DNA of 64,000 bases, from positions 992,001 to 1,056,000 of the forward strand of contig NZ_SJSA01000002.1 in the NCBI RefSeq assembly GCF_004766125.1. The letters run 5' to 3'. The first letter of the stretch is position 1. Every line of letters begins with the position of its first letter. The translations under genes and the position numbers were made by a program. Under the pieces are notes generated by a model, which did no database searches, was not told the DNA's origin, and worked only from the letters and a program-made list of their open reading frames with translations. Of the stretch, positions 9,936 through 20,371 are shown piece by piece. This DNA comes from Duncaniella freteri (lineage in GTDB: Bacteria > Bacteroidota > Bacteroidia > Bacteroidales > Muribaculaceae).

Positions 9936-9955
9936 TCTCTTATAAGATTTTTATG

Positions 9956-9987
9956 CAAAGATACGGCTCACAGCCCGATTAGTAAAA
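9956..9987 (-). promoter_or_regulatory. Promoter of udk-lptB
   Basis: On the minus strand the -7 box TATCTTTG (9963-9956) is preceded by a 20-base spacer and TTTT (9987-9984) in place of the consensus TTTG. This fits the Bacteroides consensus and predicts a start about 10 bases upstream of the udk ATG. Confidence 0.65.
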
Positions 9988-10014
9988 CTTTCGCACCAAC
10001 TTTTTTCAAAAATA

Positions 10015-10046
10015 TTTGTTAGAATTTAAAAATGGTTGTATCTTTG
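10015..10046 (+). promoter_or_regulatory. Promoter of rho
   Basis: TTTG at 10015-10018, a 20-base spacer, then TATCTTTG at 10039-10046: an exact match to the Bacteroides sigma-AB promoter pattern. It is divergent from the udk promoter and leaves a leader of roughly 300 bases before the rho start codon. Confidence 0.8.
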
Positions 10047-10052
10047 CATCAA

Positions 10053-10349
10053 AGATCACATCGTTTTCAAGTCTGTTTGAGGATTTTTAAATCATATCTT
10101 GATATAACTGTTCATTACATTCCGTCAACGAATTAGTACAATTATATTCGGCACGGAGTTCATCACGATTCACAATCAGTTATATATTTATTCCACCATT
10201 TTCACTTTTTATTACTGCCAGTCCCACATAAAGTCATGGTTCAATAATGTTGTAGCAGGTATTCTCGATGAAGAGATCTCACAGCAAAATGACCAAAGTA
10301 ATAAAATACACAAGAAAACATTCCCCCACATATACACATATTAAATTAT
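10053..10349 (+). promoter_or_regulatory. Long untranslated leader of rho
   Basis: About 297 bases lie between the predicted start of transcription and the ATG. No gene or clear stable hairpin was found. Rho is known to autoregulate by terminating its own leader in other bacteria, so this stretch may serve that purpose; that is inference. Confidence 0.4.
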
Positions 10350-12554
10350 ATGTATAATTTCGAAGAACTCAACAAGATGGATGAAGAGCGTCTGAAAGAA
10401 GCTGCCAACACCATCGGCATAAAAAAAATCAATATTGATGATAGGGAGGGTCTCGTATATGAGATCCTCGAAAAACAGGCTCGTGACCATGCCGCAAATG
10501 CATCGGCAAATGGTCCTACTCAGGAGAAACCTCGCCGACAGAAAAAAGAGCCTAAGGAAAATAACGCAGAGCGTAAGCAACGCCGCAAGAAAACAACTGC
10601 AGAAGAACCTATTGCGCAAGCGGAAGACACAATCACAGAAGCCATACAGCCTATAGAGCAGACTGCCTCCGCTGATGACACAGCAACGCTGGCTACAGAA
10701 AGCGCACCCAAACGCCGAGGCCGTAAGCCTAAAAATGCTCCTCAGCCTACCCAGCCTGATTCAGGTTCCGAGATCGTTGAATCAGAGCCGATGATCCCTG
10801 TTCAGACAGAGACAACACAACAGGAAGAGACCACACCCAACAGCACTGAAACACCGCGAGCCAAAAAGAAACGCGGCCGTCCGTCACGGCAGGAACGCCA
10901 GGAGCGAGAAAACACCCCGGATATCAACAATGAAGCAAACAATATGGCCGGTACAGAGCTCCAGACACCAATGGAGATTTCCGAAAAACTCCTCCCTGCA
11001 CCGGAACAAAACGAACAGACACAACAGTCTGACATGCAGAATCCTCAACCGGAAAATGCCGAAACATCGGAACGCCCGCATAGAGGAGTGTTTATACGTC
11101 CTGGAGCCAATCTTGACAATCATGAGCAAGTAACAGCCAACGATGAGGAAACACCGCGCGAAAATCAACCTCGTGAAGGACAACGTGATTTCCGCCCGAA
11201 AGATTCATCATTCGGCTCATTCTTCCCACGCGCCGGCGGCAGAACTTTCGCTCCACGTTCACCTCAGGAAAAAGAACAGGCATCCAAATTAACCGTGGCA
11301 TCCCCCATTGTAATCGGCGAGCCCGGAATGGAGAAGCCTCAGCAACAACAGGGAGGAAAAAAGAACAAGAAAAACCGCAACAAAAACTTTGATGCTGCGG
11401 CCGAAGAAAAAGCACGCTACCAGGCACAATACAATTTTGACGATATCATAGTAGCATCAGGCGTCCTTGAACTTGAGCCACAGGGGCATGGGTTCCTACG
11501 CTCAAGCGACTACAACTATCTTTCCTCGCCGGACGACATACTGGTATCCCAGCAGCAGATCAAACAATACGGTCTGCGTCCGGGTGATGTGGTAGAGTGC
11601 AATGTACGTCCACCGAAGGCTGATGAAAAATACTTCCCTCTGACCAAGGTACTCACAGTCAACGGACGGACTCCTGAATATATCCGTGATCGTGTAGCAT
11701 TCGAGCATCTCACTCCACTGTTCCCTACCGAAAAATTTGACCTCACATCAGGTCGAAGCAGCAATATATCCACTCGTGTGGTAGACATGTTCTCTCCTAT
11801 AGGCAAGGGACAACGCGGTCTTATAGTCGCACCTCCAAAGACAGGTAAAACCATACTGCTCAAAGACATCGCAAATGCCATTGCCGAGAACCATCCTGAG
11901 ACTTACATCATGATTCTCCTCATTGACGAACGTCCGGAGGAGGTAACCGATATGAGCCGCAGCGTAAATGCCGAGGTGATAGCATCAACATTCGATGAGC
12001 CTGCCGAACGTCATGTGCGCATCGCTCAGATAGTTCTTGAGAAAGCAAAACGCATGGTGGAATGCGGTCATGACGTGGTGATCCTGCTCGATTCGATAAC
12101 ACGTCTGGCACGTGCATACAACACTTGCGCACCTGCTTCCGGCAAGATTCTTTCAGGAGGTGTGGACGCAAATGCCCTTCAGAAACCTAAACGCTTTTTC
12201 GGCGCGGCACGCAACATTGAGGGAGGAGGCTCACTCACCATCATAGCTACAGCCCTCACAGAGACAAGTTCCAAGATGGATGAAGTCATATTTGAAGAAT
12301 TCAAGGGCACAGGCAACATGGAGCTTCAGCTCGACCGCAAGCTTTCCAACAAACGAATATTCCCTGCTGTCGACATCATGGCATCAAGCACACGACGCGA
12401 CGATCTACTCCTGCGCAACGAGACTCTAAACCGCATGTGGATTCTGCGCCGTTTCCTTAGCGACCGCAACTCCATCGAAGCCATGGAATTCATAAAAGAC
12501 CGGATGGATCGCACTTCCGACAACGACGAGCTTCTACGCACAATGGGCGATTGA
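10350..12554 (+). CDS. rho: Transcription termination factor Rho with large disordered insert
   Basis: The hexameric RNA helicase that ends transcription. The Rho_N helix bundle is at about 1-45. A long Gln/Glu/Lys/Pro-rich low-complexity segment spans about 46-355. The cold-shock-type RNA-binding domain begins near residue 360 ([14 protein letters not shown]), and the RecA-like ATPase has Walker A APPKTGKT near 493, [12 protein letters not shown], and Walker [15 protein letters not shown]. At 734 residues it is far longer than E. coli Rho (419). A disordered insert in Bacteroides thetaiotaomicron Rho has been reported to drive phase separation and gut fitness; the present insert fits that type. 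It has its own promoter and is followed by a hairpin. Confidence 0.97.
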   Translation: MYNFEELNKMDEERLKEAANTIGIKKINIDDREGLVYEILEKQARDHAANASANGPTQEKPRRQKKEPKENNAERKQRRKKTTAEEPIAQAEDTITEAIQPIEQTASADDTATLATESAPKRRGRKPKNAPQPTQPDSGSEIVESEPMIPVQTETTQQEETTPNSTETPRAKKKRGRPSRQERQERENTPDINNEANNMAGTELQTPMEISEKLLPAPEQNEQTQQSDMQNPQPENAETSERPHRGVFIRPGANLDNHEQVTANDEETPRENQPREGQRDFRPKDSSFGSFFPRAGGRTFAPRSPQEKEQASKLTVASPIVIGEPGMEKPQQQQGGKKNKKNRNKNFDAAAEEKARYQAQYNFDDIIVASGVLELEPQGHGFLRSSDYNYLSSPDDILVSQQQIKQYGLRPGDVVECNVRPPKADEKYFPLTKVLTVNGRTPEYIRDRVAFEHLTPLFPTEKFDLTSGRSSNISTRVVDMFSPIGKGQRGLIVAPPKTGKTILLKDIANAIAENHPETYIMILLIDERPEEVTDMSRSVNAEVIASTFDEPAERHVRIAQIVLEKAKRMVECGHDVVILLDSITRLARAYNTCAPASGKILSGGVDANALQKPKRFFGAARNIEGGGSLTIIATALTETSSKMDEVIFEEFKGTGNMELQLDRKLSNKRIFPAVDIMASSTRRDDLLLRNETLNRMWILRRFLSDRNSIEAMEFIKDRMDRTSDNDELLRTMGD

Positions 12555-12590
12555 CCAAGACCAGCTAACAAATATACTCCATAAACCGAC

Positions 12591-12623
12591 AGAGCATTTC
12601 CGGAATCGAATCGGAAATGCTCT
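12591..12623 (+). terminator. Terminator after rho
   Basis: Perfect 12-bp stem AGAGCATTTCCG / CGGAAATGCTCT (12591-12602 with 12612-12623), located 37 bp past the rho stop and followed by a pyrimidine-rich stretch. Confidence 0.7.
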
Positions 12624-12650
12624 GCTCTACTTTCCATAAATCCAACTAAA

Positions 12651-13154
12651 ATGATACGAAAAGCCTCCATTCAGGACATCAATCAGATAACTGCGATCTA
12701 CGACAAGATTCACTCGCTTGAGGAAAACGGTGTATATACGGTAGGATGGAAACGCGGCATATACCCCACTTTACAAACAGCCTTACGCGCTCTTGACCGC
12801 GATGACCTGTATGTCCTTGAATCCGACGGACACATATTCGCATCAGCTGTTATAAACAGCGAGCAACTGCCTGAATATACTGCCGGTAAATGGAAATACC
12901 CCGCCAACGATGACGAGGTACTTGTGTTGCACACCCTGGTAGTCGACCCGGACTCTACCCACAGAGGATTTGGAACCGAATTCGTAAGATTCTACGAATC
13001 ATTAGGGAGATCTCTTGGTTACAGAGCTTTGCGAATTGACACTCAGACAAAGAACCGAAACGCCCGTCTATTCTATCCTGGATTAGGCTTCAGAGAGGCT
13101 GGCATCGTGGACAGCGAATTACGGCTGTGGGACAGTCGAACTGGTACTTCTTGA
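12651..13154 (+). CDS. GNAT-family N-acetyltransferase
   Basis: A 167-residue protein with the GNAT fold: N-terminal MIRKASIQDINQI, the acetyl-CoA-binding region VLHTLVVDPDSTHRGFGTEFVRF (the RGFGT part matches the Q/RxxGxG/A loop), and a C-terminal NRNARLFYPGLGF segment typical of motif B. The substrate cannot be read from sequence. It lies downstream of the rho terminator and converges with the CNNM-type gene. Confidence 0.85.
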   Translation: MIRKASIQDINQITAIYDKIHSLEENGVYTVGWKRGIYPTLQTALRALDRDDLYVLESDGHIFASAVINSEQLPEYTAGKWKYPANDDEVLVLHTLVVDPDSTHRGFGTEFVRFYESLGRSLGYRALRIDTQTKNRNARLFYPGLGFREAGIVDSELRLWDSRTGTS

Positions 13155-13180
13155 GAAAAGTCTGTGATGCCGCACTATTG

Positions 13181-14209
13181 CTACACCGACTCCTGCATTG
13201 ATCTATACTTGTCCATCGCCACCTGTTGAAGATCGGCATCAGTGTCAACTTCATCCACAATCTCCTCTCCAAGCATGGTTTCGATGACATCCTCCATTGT
13301 AACGATACCTCTGAGACAACCGTATTTATCCTGAATCACTGAGATATGCTCCTTTTTTTCAAGCATTCTTTCCCAGATATTCAGCACACTGTCATCCTCG
13401 TTGAAACTGAGAATAGAGCGCATGATATCAGCAAGCCTTGTATCGAACTTGTCCTGAGCAAGCAGTTCAAGGACCATTGATTTCAGGACGTAACCCTTGA
13501 CATAATCCTTATTGTCATTATAAACAGGTATGCGTGAATACGTTAGCTCCCCTTTGTCGAAGAACTCCTTGACTGTCATGGATTCGGGCACCGATACCAC
13601 CACAAGATTAGGAGTCATTATATCCTCAGCCTTTATATTGGTGAGTTTTATAGTGTTCTGTATTATCTTGCTCTCCTGATGCTTGAGCACACCCTCTTCA
13701 GAAGCCACTGCCACCATTGCAGAAACCTCCTCACGACTGACAGAGACTGCCTCCTCATTAGAGGAAAATATTTTGGTGATATACTCGGAAAGCCATACAA
13801 GAGGATAAGTCACAATGACAAGGAAATGTATCACTGATGTAGACGGCAATGCAAGTCTACGCCAATAGGACGCACCTATAGTCTTAGGTATAATCTCTGA
13901 AAGCACAAGTATAAGGAGGGTCATTATTGCCGATATTATCCCGAATGAAGCCTCTCCGAACACTCTCACAGCCTCAGCACCCACCCCGGCAGCACCGATT
14001 GTATGGGCAATTGTATTAAGAGACAGAATTGCGGCAATCGGTCTGTCGATATTTGTCTTGTATTGTTTGAGGCGTGGTGCGTTCTTCGCCCCATCAGCCT
14101 CTTTCATTGTGATGTACGACATAGGCGTTGAAAGCAACACAGCCTCAAGCACCGAACAGAGAAATGATAGTGCAAGTGCGCCTATCAGATATACAAACAT
14201 TAGAAACAT
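13181..14209 (-). CDS. CNNM/HlyC-type membrane protein with CBS pair
   Basis: A 342-residue inner-membrane protein. The N-terminal DUF21 (CNNM) domain, about residues 1-150, has three or four hydrophobic helices and the motif SEIIPKTIGA. Two CBS domains follow (about 190-325, beginning DIMTPNLVVVSVP and ending GIVTMEDVIETMLGEEIVDE). Such proteins act in divalent-cation, mainly Mg/Co, homeostasis; the hemolysin name is historical. The C-terminal CorC/HlyC domain seen in longer relatives is absent. It is a single gene facing the GNAT gene. Confidence 0.88.
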   Translation of the reverse strand: MFLMFVYLIGALALSFLCSVLEAVLLSTPMSYITMKEADGAKNAPRLKQYKTNIDRPIAAILSLNTIAHTIGAAGVGAEAVRVFGEASFGIISAIMTLLILVLSEIIPKTIGASYWRRLALPSTSVIHFLVIVTYPLVWLSEYITKIFSSNEEAVSVSREEVSAMVAVASEEGVLKHQESKIIQNTIKLTNIKAEDIMTPNLVVVSVPESMTVKEFFDKGELTYSRIPVYNDNKDYVKGYVLKSMVLELLAQDKFDTRLADIMRSILSFNEDDSVLNIWERMLEKKEHISVIQDKYGCLRGIVTMEDVIETMLGEEIVDEVDTDADLQQVAMDKYRSMQESV

Positions 14210-14393
14210 AATAGAAATATTCTTGATGGTTTTTGTGATAGGGATTGTATTATAGCATATCTATGAACATTAATTTTAATTACATTATATTACTATAATA
14301 CAACTTTTATAAAATTAACATAATAAAAAGTTGTTTAGTTCAAAAAAGCACGATTCTGTGTGAATATGCATGATTTCAGACCACAAATTTAAT

Positions 14394-14419
14394 GTTTTTT
14401 CCTAATATTCGGAAAAAAC
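14394..14419. other. AT-rich inverted repeat between the CNNM gene and aspD
   Basis: Arms GTTTTTTCC (14394-14402) and GGAAAAAAC (14411-14419) enclose an 8-base loop. The symmetry and T/A runs on both strands would suit a bidirectional terminator. The rest of 14210-14520 is AT-rich with no gene visible. Confidence 0.4.
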
Positions 14420-14520
14420 GCATCCACAGAGCTATCATCTAAGTCATCTAAGACATTATTTTGCATATTTTAAGCACCCATAAACAAAGCTATGTATATT
14501 GATTGGTCTCACAGAACAAA

Positions 14521-14550
14521 GAGGTGCACCGGCAATTTCCGGCACACCTC
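14521..14550 (-). terminator. Terminator of the aspT-aspD operon
   Basis: On the minus strand a 12-bp stem (GAGGTG, two G-U pairs, CCGG) closes a 6-base loop and is followed by a T-run. It is 28 bp past the aspD stop. Confidence 0.7.
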
Positions 14551-14577
14551 ATCATAAAAGAATTATACAGACATGTT

Positions 14578-16221
14578 TTACTTATTACCAGCCTCGTATC
14601 GGGTATGATATTCATCAAGCATCCTGCGTATCGCCGTACCGATCTTTAGATAATCGGATTCGTTGAGGTTGGCAAGCGAAACGCGCACTGACCATGCAGG
14701 TCCGTCAAAACCATCGCCATTGAGCAGCACAACGGCAGTCTCGCTGGCAAGACGTATCACAAAGTCGAGGGGCTCATAATTGTCCTGTAAATATTTGGCG
14801 AAGTCATCACCATAGAATTTCTTAGCCCATACCATTATATCTATCTCGGAATAGTAACCTGCCCGGAGAGAATCGACAAGCAACGTGAACCCTGTGGTCG
14901 ACCAAAGAGCGTTCAGACGATCATTGATTGTATGTATCATAGTGGTCTGGTAACTATTGTCATCACGTGAATTAAAGTAAGCGAACGCGGCCATCAGTGT
15001 CATCTGCATCTGTTGTGGCATTGACAGTCCGGCAGTATGGTTGAGTGCGACAAGACGGCTGTCAGCAACCATACGGTCAATGAACTTTATATTCTGCGGA
15101 TCGAGCGACAATGAAGAATATCGCCTGTTTAGATCGGCGGTCTGCTCAGGCGTAAGCCTGGATATCATATCGTCAAATACATTGTCCTTGTTGATGGCAC
15201 ATACAGCCAGACGCCAGCCTGTAGCCCCGAAATACTTTGAGAACGAATAGACACACATTGTGTTGTAAGGAAGCTCATACATAAGAGAATGGAAATCTCT
15301 TACAAAAGTACCGTATACATCGTCAGTGATAATCATGAGATTTGGATTATCATTTTTCACGATATCAATGAGTTGCTGAAGAGTATCAGGCGCAAGTGTA
15401 TAGCTTGGAGGATTGCTCGGATTGATGACACACAGAAGCTTGATTGATGGATCACGAAGCTTATCCACCTCTTCCTTTGGATATTGCCACGTGTGATAAC
15501 CGTCATGCTGTACCTTGTCGGCATTGATATTTACCACATCAAAGCCAAAGCGGTCAAGATGCGGGATTTCGATATACGGAGTGAATGCCGGAACCATAAG
15601 TGCCATTTTATCACCTTTGCTGATAAGTTTGTTTTCCTGAATAGAATCAAAGGCATAACACATACCGGCAGTGCCACCTTCTGTAGCAAACAGATCATAA
15701 GTCGACTTATCGTCACCACCACCCATGGCAAGCCGCAGATAGTCACGCACCATAGACTCAGCACTCTTAAGTATACGGTCAGGCGTAGGATATTGATCGC
15801 CAATTACGGCTTCGGCAAATTCATGAGCCAAAATATCCGGATCAAACTCATGCTTGGACACAAGATATTCAAATGTACGGCTTATGAGGGCGGCTCCACG
15901 CTCTTCTTTGTTATAGTCAAGAAACTTGCGAAAACGTTCGCCTATACCATCTTCCGAAGGTATCCCGGCAATGCCTACAGGATTATAGGTAACCCTGCGG
16001 CATTCCTCAAGTCCGAATTTCCCAAGAAGGAAGAAAGCCTCGCGAGGTTCGGTGGCTATCCAGTTGGGATTTCCTCGTCCGGCATTTAGAAACGTCGCAG
16101 TCGAATTGCGGGCATCGGTCTGAGCCATCTCTATAAGCCTGTTCTTGATCTCAAACGGGCTCATCTGCTTAAGACGCTTTTCCAAGTCTCGGTTCTCGGG
16201 ACTGATTTTATCATTTTTCAT
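14578..16221 (-). CDS. aspD: Aspartate 4-decarboxylase / aspartate aminotransferase
   Basis: A 547-residue PLP enzyme of the bifunctional family that beta-decarboxylates aspartate to alanine and CO2. Landmarks are the N-terminal family-specific region (NAGRGNPNWIATEPREAFF), CVINPSNPPSY, ITDDVYGTFV and the PLP lysine in YSFSKYFGATGWRLAV. Length is normal. It sits 41 bp downstream of aspT. The pair would form a proton-motive metabolic cycle: aspartate enters, alanine leaves, and decarboxylation consumes a cytoplasmic proton. The cycle is known from Tetragenococcus; its operation here is inferred. Confidence 0.95.
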   Translation of the reverse strand: MKNDKISPENRDLEKRLKQMSPFEIKNRLIEMAQTDARNSTATFLNAGRGNPNWIATEPREAFFLLGKFGLEECRRVTYNPVGIAGIPSEDGIGERFRKFLDYNKEERGAALISRTFEYLVSKHEFDPDILAHEFAEAVIGDQYPTPDRILKSAESMVRDYLRLAMGGGDDKSTYDLFATEGGTAGMCYAFDSIQENKLISKGDKMALMVPAFTPYIEIPHLDRFGFDVVNINADKVQHDGYHTWQYPKEEVDKLRDPSIKLLCVINPSNPPSYTLAPDTLQQLIDIVKNDNPNLMIITDDVYGTFVRDFHSLMYELPYNTMCVYSFSKYFGATGWRLAVCAINKDNVFDDMISRLTPEQTADLNRRYSSLSLDPQNIKFIDRMVADSRLVALNHTAGLSMPQQMQMTLMAAFAYFNSRDDNSYQTTMIHTINDRLNALWSTTGFTLLVDSLRAGYYSEIDIMVWAKKFYGDDFAKYLQDNYEPLDFVIRLASETAVVLLNGDGFDGPAWSVRVSLANLNESDYLKIGTAIRRMLDEYHTRYEAGNK

Positions 16222-16262
16222 TTTGGAGAGTTTTATTTTTGTATATGTTTTATTTAGTTATA

Positions 16263-17972
16263 CTACACGGTCATGAGCACAATCGCCACACCCATAAGTA
16301 TAAGCAAAGTATTTCCAACGGCATATGTCACCGTATACCCCATCGCTGGGAGAGTACTGCCTAATGACTCCTGAACTGCACCGAGTGCTGCGGTGGTTGT
16401 ACGACCTCCGGCACAACATCCGAGATTTATTGCTGGACGGAACTTGAAAATTTTATGACCTATTATGACTCCGAGTATCAGAGGTAGAGATGTGCAGACT
16501 ATACCTGCCAGAAATAGATCAAAGCCCACTTCCTTTATACCGCTTATAAACGAAGGTCCTGATGTGATGCCTATGACAGCAATAAACATATTAAGCCCAA
16601 GGTTATTCATAAGCCATAAAGCCTCTTTAGGTATACGCCCGAATGTGGGATGCTTTGAACGAAGCCATCCGAACACAAGTCCCGCAATCAGAGTGCCTCC
16701 ACTGGTGCTGAGGCTGATGGGTATATTGCCGGCATGAATCGAAAGAACCCCTATCAGACAGCCTATTACTATACCGAGACCAACAAGGACAAGGTCTGAA
16801 GAATTCTTTGGTCGATCCACATATCCGAGTTTGGGCGCGGCAGTATTGACCTCCGACGATAATCCGACAAGAGTCAGGATGTCACCCGCCATAAGTTTAG
16901 TCTTGGCAAAGACAGGAACACCCACCCCACCTCGGTCTATTGACTTGATTGACACTCCATACATATATTTCTGTGCACGCAGTTGATCTACAGTGAGTCC
17001 AGCAACAGTCTTCTTGGTAATCATCACAGGAATCTGTTCGGCAGGAAAATCAAGCAATTCTGCATCATTGACCTCCGGTCCTATCCAGCTTTCATCCTCT
17101 ACGATATATTCTCGTCGACCACTAAGCACAATTTCATCACCCTTGGATATCAAGAGATCAGGCTTTGGATCTATAATATTACCTCCGGAACGCACCCGTT
17201 CAATGAAAAGACGCTTCCCTTCGGATTTGAGATGCTCTTCTATCCTTGCTACAGTCTGAGGCGAATCAAAAAAGTCAGCCGTTACGCTATAGGCCCGGAA
17301 TGCAACAGGTCGATTAGCTATTATGTATGCTGGATCAGAAGTCAGTGAACTTTCGTTCATTTCCTTTTCAAGCGCGGCAGTATCGGCCTTCACCTTTTTT
17401 ATTCCACCGAGCATCAACGGACCAAGATTGGCAAGGATATATGCAGAGCCTATGGTTCCGAACACATAACACACAGCATACGCAACCGGAATAATATCTA
17501 TCCACGCCTTTTTCTGAGCCGCACTGACACCAAGTGTGCCAACAGTGTCCGTGCCCACTCCTATTACAGCTGAAATTGTCTGCGCACCGGAAAACAAACC
17601 TGCCGCTTCACCGACATTATAGCCCATGACCTTAGCGACACCCCAAGTGACAAACAGACACAACATACATAAAACGACTGCAAAAAGCACCTGTTTTATG
17701 CCATCGCCACGCAGAGCGCGGAAGAATTGCGGACCCACACTATAGCCTATGGCAAAAAGAAAAAGGAGGAAAAACACATTCTTAATCGGCCCTGGAATAG
17801 TGATATCCATCTGACCGACAAGCACGCCGACAAGAAGCACCGACGTCACTACTCCCAGTGAGAATCCTTTGTATTTCAGAGAGCCGATCCAGAATCCAAC
17901 ACCGATGGTAAGAAAAATAGGGATTGATGGATTATCACGACAGGTCTGAACAAACCAATCAAATAGTTCCAT
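16263..17972 (-). CDS. aspT: Aspartate:alanine antiporter
   Basis: A 569-residue inner-membrane exchanger of the AAE family. Two blocks of hydrophobic helices (about 15-190 and 390-569) flank a cytoplasmic region with two TrkA-C-like segments (about 215-375, for example [18 protein letters not shown]). The repeated glycine-rich membrane motifs [12 protein letters not shown] and [15 protein letters not shown] are typical. It is the first gene of the aspT-aspD operon. A small inverted repeat CAGGCGT / ACGCCTG (18017-18041) lies in its leader; no clear promoter was found. Confidence 0.94.
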   Translation of the reverse strand: MELFDWFVQTCRDNPSIPIFLTIGVGFWIGSLKYKGFSLGVVTSVLLVGVLVGQMDITIPGPIKNVFFLLFLFAIGYSVGPQFFRALRGDGIKQVLFAVVLCMLCLFVTWGVAKVMGYNVGEAAGLFSGAQTISAVIGVGTDTVGTLGVSAAQKKAWIDIIPVAYAVCYVFGTIGSAYILANLGPLMLGGIKKVKADTAALEKEMNESSLTSDPAYIIANRPVAFRAYSVTADFFDSPQTVARIEEHLKSEGKRLFIERVRSGGNIIDPKPDLLISKGDEIVLSGRREYIVEDESWIGPEVNDAELLDFPAEQIPVMITKKTVAGLTVDQLRAQKYMYGVSIKSIDRGGVGVPVFAKTKLMAGDILTLVGLSSEVNTAAPKLGYVDRPKNSSDLVLVGLGIVIGCLIGVLSIHAGNIPISLSTSGGTLIAGLVFGWLRSKHPTFGRIPKEALWLMNNLGLNMFIAVIGITSGPSFISGIKEVGFDLFLAGIVCTSLPLILGVIIGHKIFKFRPAINLGCCAGGRTTTAALGAVQESLGSTLPAMGYTVTYAVGNTLLILMGVAIVLMTV

Positions 17973-18122
17973 AAAAATATAGCTGTTAGTTATGTATAAT
18001 AGGGATAAACACCTGTCAGGCGTCTGGATATAAAACGCCTGAATACATATGATGGTTCGGATTCCTTCTCAATGTAGAATAAAATATCCAATCTCTTTTT
18101 CCTTAAAACCTATGAAAACAAA

Positions 18123-18166
18123 AACACCCAATTTTACATCCAGTTTTGGATGTAAAATTGAGTGTT
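18123..18166 (-). terminator. Strong hairpin upstream of aspT
   Basis: A perfect 14-bp stem (18129-18142 with 18147-18160, CAATTTTACATCCA, 4-base loop) is extended by AACAC/GTGTT outside one mismatch. On the minus strand it is followed by TTTTTGTTTT, so it probably ends transcription coming from the rloB remnant. Bases 18167-18424 hold no gene that can be supported. Confidence 0.65.
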
Positions 18167-18424
18167 ATTCACTTAAATTCACAGTGATATGATCGGTATT
18201 ATAAGTATTGCTGATATTTCTTTACGTACTTCAGGAATAGTCATCAATAGTATTTTATTTGGGAGTTTTCACCAAAACTCTAACTACAAATGGAACAACT
18301 GTTTATCTATTGATTCCATTATCGATTATTTCCCAAACTTGAAAAATAATCGACTTTGGGAAATACTTCAAATTTATCAGTTCGAGGATTCGTTTTAACG
18401 ATTCTTATACCGACAGTCATAATA

Positions 18425-19130
18425 TCAGTCTCCATCTTTGAGTAGGTTTTCAGGATGTTCAAGTTCATCAACGAGCAGGTCTATCGTAGTACATGGCTTG
18501 TGGGATTTATAGTCGAGTGTGTGCTCAAAGAATCGGCGTAGTTTTTCAGCTCGCCTTTTTTGCAAGCGCTTCATTCCCGATTTTCTGCAACAATGCGTAT
18601 ATCCCTTTGTCGTTCTGGTGGTATTTGTAATCCTGATAATCCTCATTCCGTCTGATCTCTGTTTCGAGTTTGGCGATATAATCGGCACGGGAAACAGCGG
18701 CATCAAGGAAGGTGAAGTGAAGGAGATACCACAGTTCAAAGGCTTCATTTGTCCACCCGGCTTTATATCCTTTTCGTTCGGCAAGTGATATGGCTTCGTT
18801 GAAATCGTTGAAGTCATCCTTGTCGAACACTACCCATACACGATCAAATTTCAGTTGCCGCTGCCGTTCCAGTCGTTCTCGAATCTCTTCGGTCTTCTTC
18901 ACCAATGCACATGTTGAGCGTCCTTCTCCGACAATCTCCTCGGAACGGACCTCCGAATATCTGTCCCTGACAAGTTCCCTGAAATAGTTCAGTTCGGTAC
19001 GCTCACCCTCGCAAACTACAAGAAAGCGTACGATTTTTTCGCGAGTGGCAACCTTGCGTTTCTTCGCAGCCTTGGCCTCCCGCTTTTCGCGCTTGAGCTG
19101 TTCGATTCTTGATTTTGGAAGCTGTCCCAT
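18425..19130 (-). pseudogene. rloB: RloB-type protein gene, frameshifted
   Basis: The frame from 19130 gives a 194-residue RloB-type product: a basic coiled N-terminus, then FLVVCEGERTELNYFREL, VVFDKDDFNDFNEAI and SNEAFELWYLLHF-like TNEAFELWYLLHF. It stops early after LAKKAS. The expected C-terminus (RRAEKLRRFFEHTLDYKS to TTIDLLVDELEHPENLL) is in the +1 frame down to 18425. One A too many in the run of six near 18560 explains the shift. RloB is a Toprim-like protein found with the ATPase RloA in restriction and abortive-infection loci; both partners are damaged here. Confidence 0.75.
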
Positions 19131-19133
19131 AGT

Positions 19134-19690
19134 TTAGCTCATGAAAGGAATTGCACCATAGCGACCATTGATATAGTCCTTCTCGATGTTGCGGTCGTTG
19201 CGTACTTTATTTCCGGATTCATCACGGAACTCTACCAGAGAGTAAAGTTCTGTCGAGTCGGATTTGTCTTTCTCGGTAAACCAGATCTGGTCACGACGGA
19301 GATATTGGATATTTAGTAGATTCGTATCATGAGTCGCAAAAATAAGCTGGGCTCCATTCCTGTTGAACTCCTTGTCCATAAACAGTCCGATTATCTTGCG
19401 AGTAAGGAAGGGATGGAGTTTTGCGTCCAGTTCATCGACAACAAGAATCTTCCCGAGTCTTATTGCATCTACAAGCGGACCGGCAATCTCAACCATTTTC
19501 TTGGTTCCCTCAGACTCCATCTTGTCAGTCGGAAACTCTTTTTGACCGATGACATTCCCATTCGCGTCGAAAATGTTGTGTACGGTCTTTGAGTCGACCA
19601 ATTCTTCTTCCCCGGTATTCATGATGACCTGAAGTCCGTTGAAGCCAAGATGGGTCTGATATAGCAGGTTCATGATTTGCGCTTCCGAAC
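19134..19690 (-). pseudogene. RloA-type ATPase, 3' fragment
   Basis: The frame includes QIMNLLYQTHLGFNG, a Walker B region ILVVDELDAKLHP and the H-loop FATHDTNLL, ending at GAIPFMS. These match the C-terminal half of AAA-type ATP-binding proteins that partner RloB. The N-terminal half with Walker A is missing: upstream of about 19690 the sequence switches to a transposase fragment. The annotated ATG at 19673 lies within the domain and is not a natural start. The gene ends 4 bp before rloB starts, the usual operon arrangement. Confidence 0.7.
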
Positions 19691-19915
19691 ATGGAGGTAT
19701 GTGGCACGCCCCCTTATAGGATAATCCTGTATGGTGCGGTAATCACCAAAACCGTAGGATATTATCTCTTTGTTATACTTGTCTTCGGGAAGTTGCTCTT
19801 TCTTTTCGTCAAGCCATATATCAAAGCGGGTATCGCTTTTTTCAAATCGATCGATGTCGAAGTTGTCTATCAGGACTTCGGGGAGGATTGCTCTGAGCAG
19901 TTGATCTGGTTTCAT
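19670..19915 (-). pseudogene. ISAon1-type transposase N-terminal-region protein, truncated
   Basis: An 81-residue frame starting MKPDQLLRAILPEVLIDNFD and containing DYPIRGRATYLHVRKRK, which resembles the small first protein (N-terminal region) of ISAon1-family elements. The usual C-terminal continuation and the second transposase gene are absent; the sequence passes directly into the ATPase fragment near 19680-19690. A -7-like box TATCTTTG (19920-19927, minus) sits immediately upstream. It is an IS remnant whose other parts were deleted together with the 5' half of the ATPase gene. Confidence 0.6.
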
Positions 19916-20371
19916 TGTGCAAAGATAACACTATACTCTTGATATCCACTCCCGCCCACCGGAAAAATCCGCTGACCCATAAAAAGTAAGGATAAAAGAG
20001 CCTAAATTTCACTAATAGATACAAATAAAGCATTGAGAATAAACTTTAATTAGCTTATTTTCAACACTTTATATTGTGTGATCCGAGCGGGCTTTGTGAG
20101 AGTGGTGTTATCTTATTGATTATCAATTTGTTGGTTGACGTAATTGAGAAGCAATGTACCACGGTTTGTACCACATTTTCCGCTCTATTTTGGAGGGCAA
20201 AATTGCCCTGATTTATCACTACCTGCGAGAGTATCACAAAATTAACACTTATTATCCGAATATTTGCCAATTAAACAATATTTAACTATTAAAAATTGTG
20301 GTTCTCATACTTGAACGCCTGTTTTCAGGCAAAAGTTCGGTGGTATGGACAGGTGTCCGGGAGCCTCAAAA

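Noticed and set aside
18189..18398. 69-residue plus-strand frame
   Set aside because: No family, promoter or start signal; low-complexity AT-rich region next to the terminator.
18540..18575. Programmed frameshift in rloB at A-AAA-AAG
   Set aside because: The continuation lies in the +1 frame, not the -1 frame that such a heptamer would give. A one-base length error or mutation is simpler.
20061..20270. 69-residue minus-strand frame
   Set aside because: AT-rich sequence with no similarity or expression signal; probably chance.
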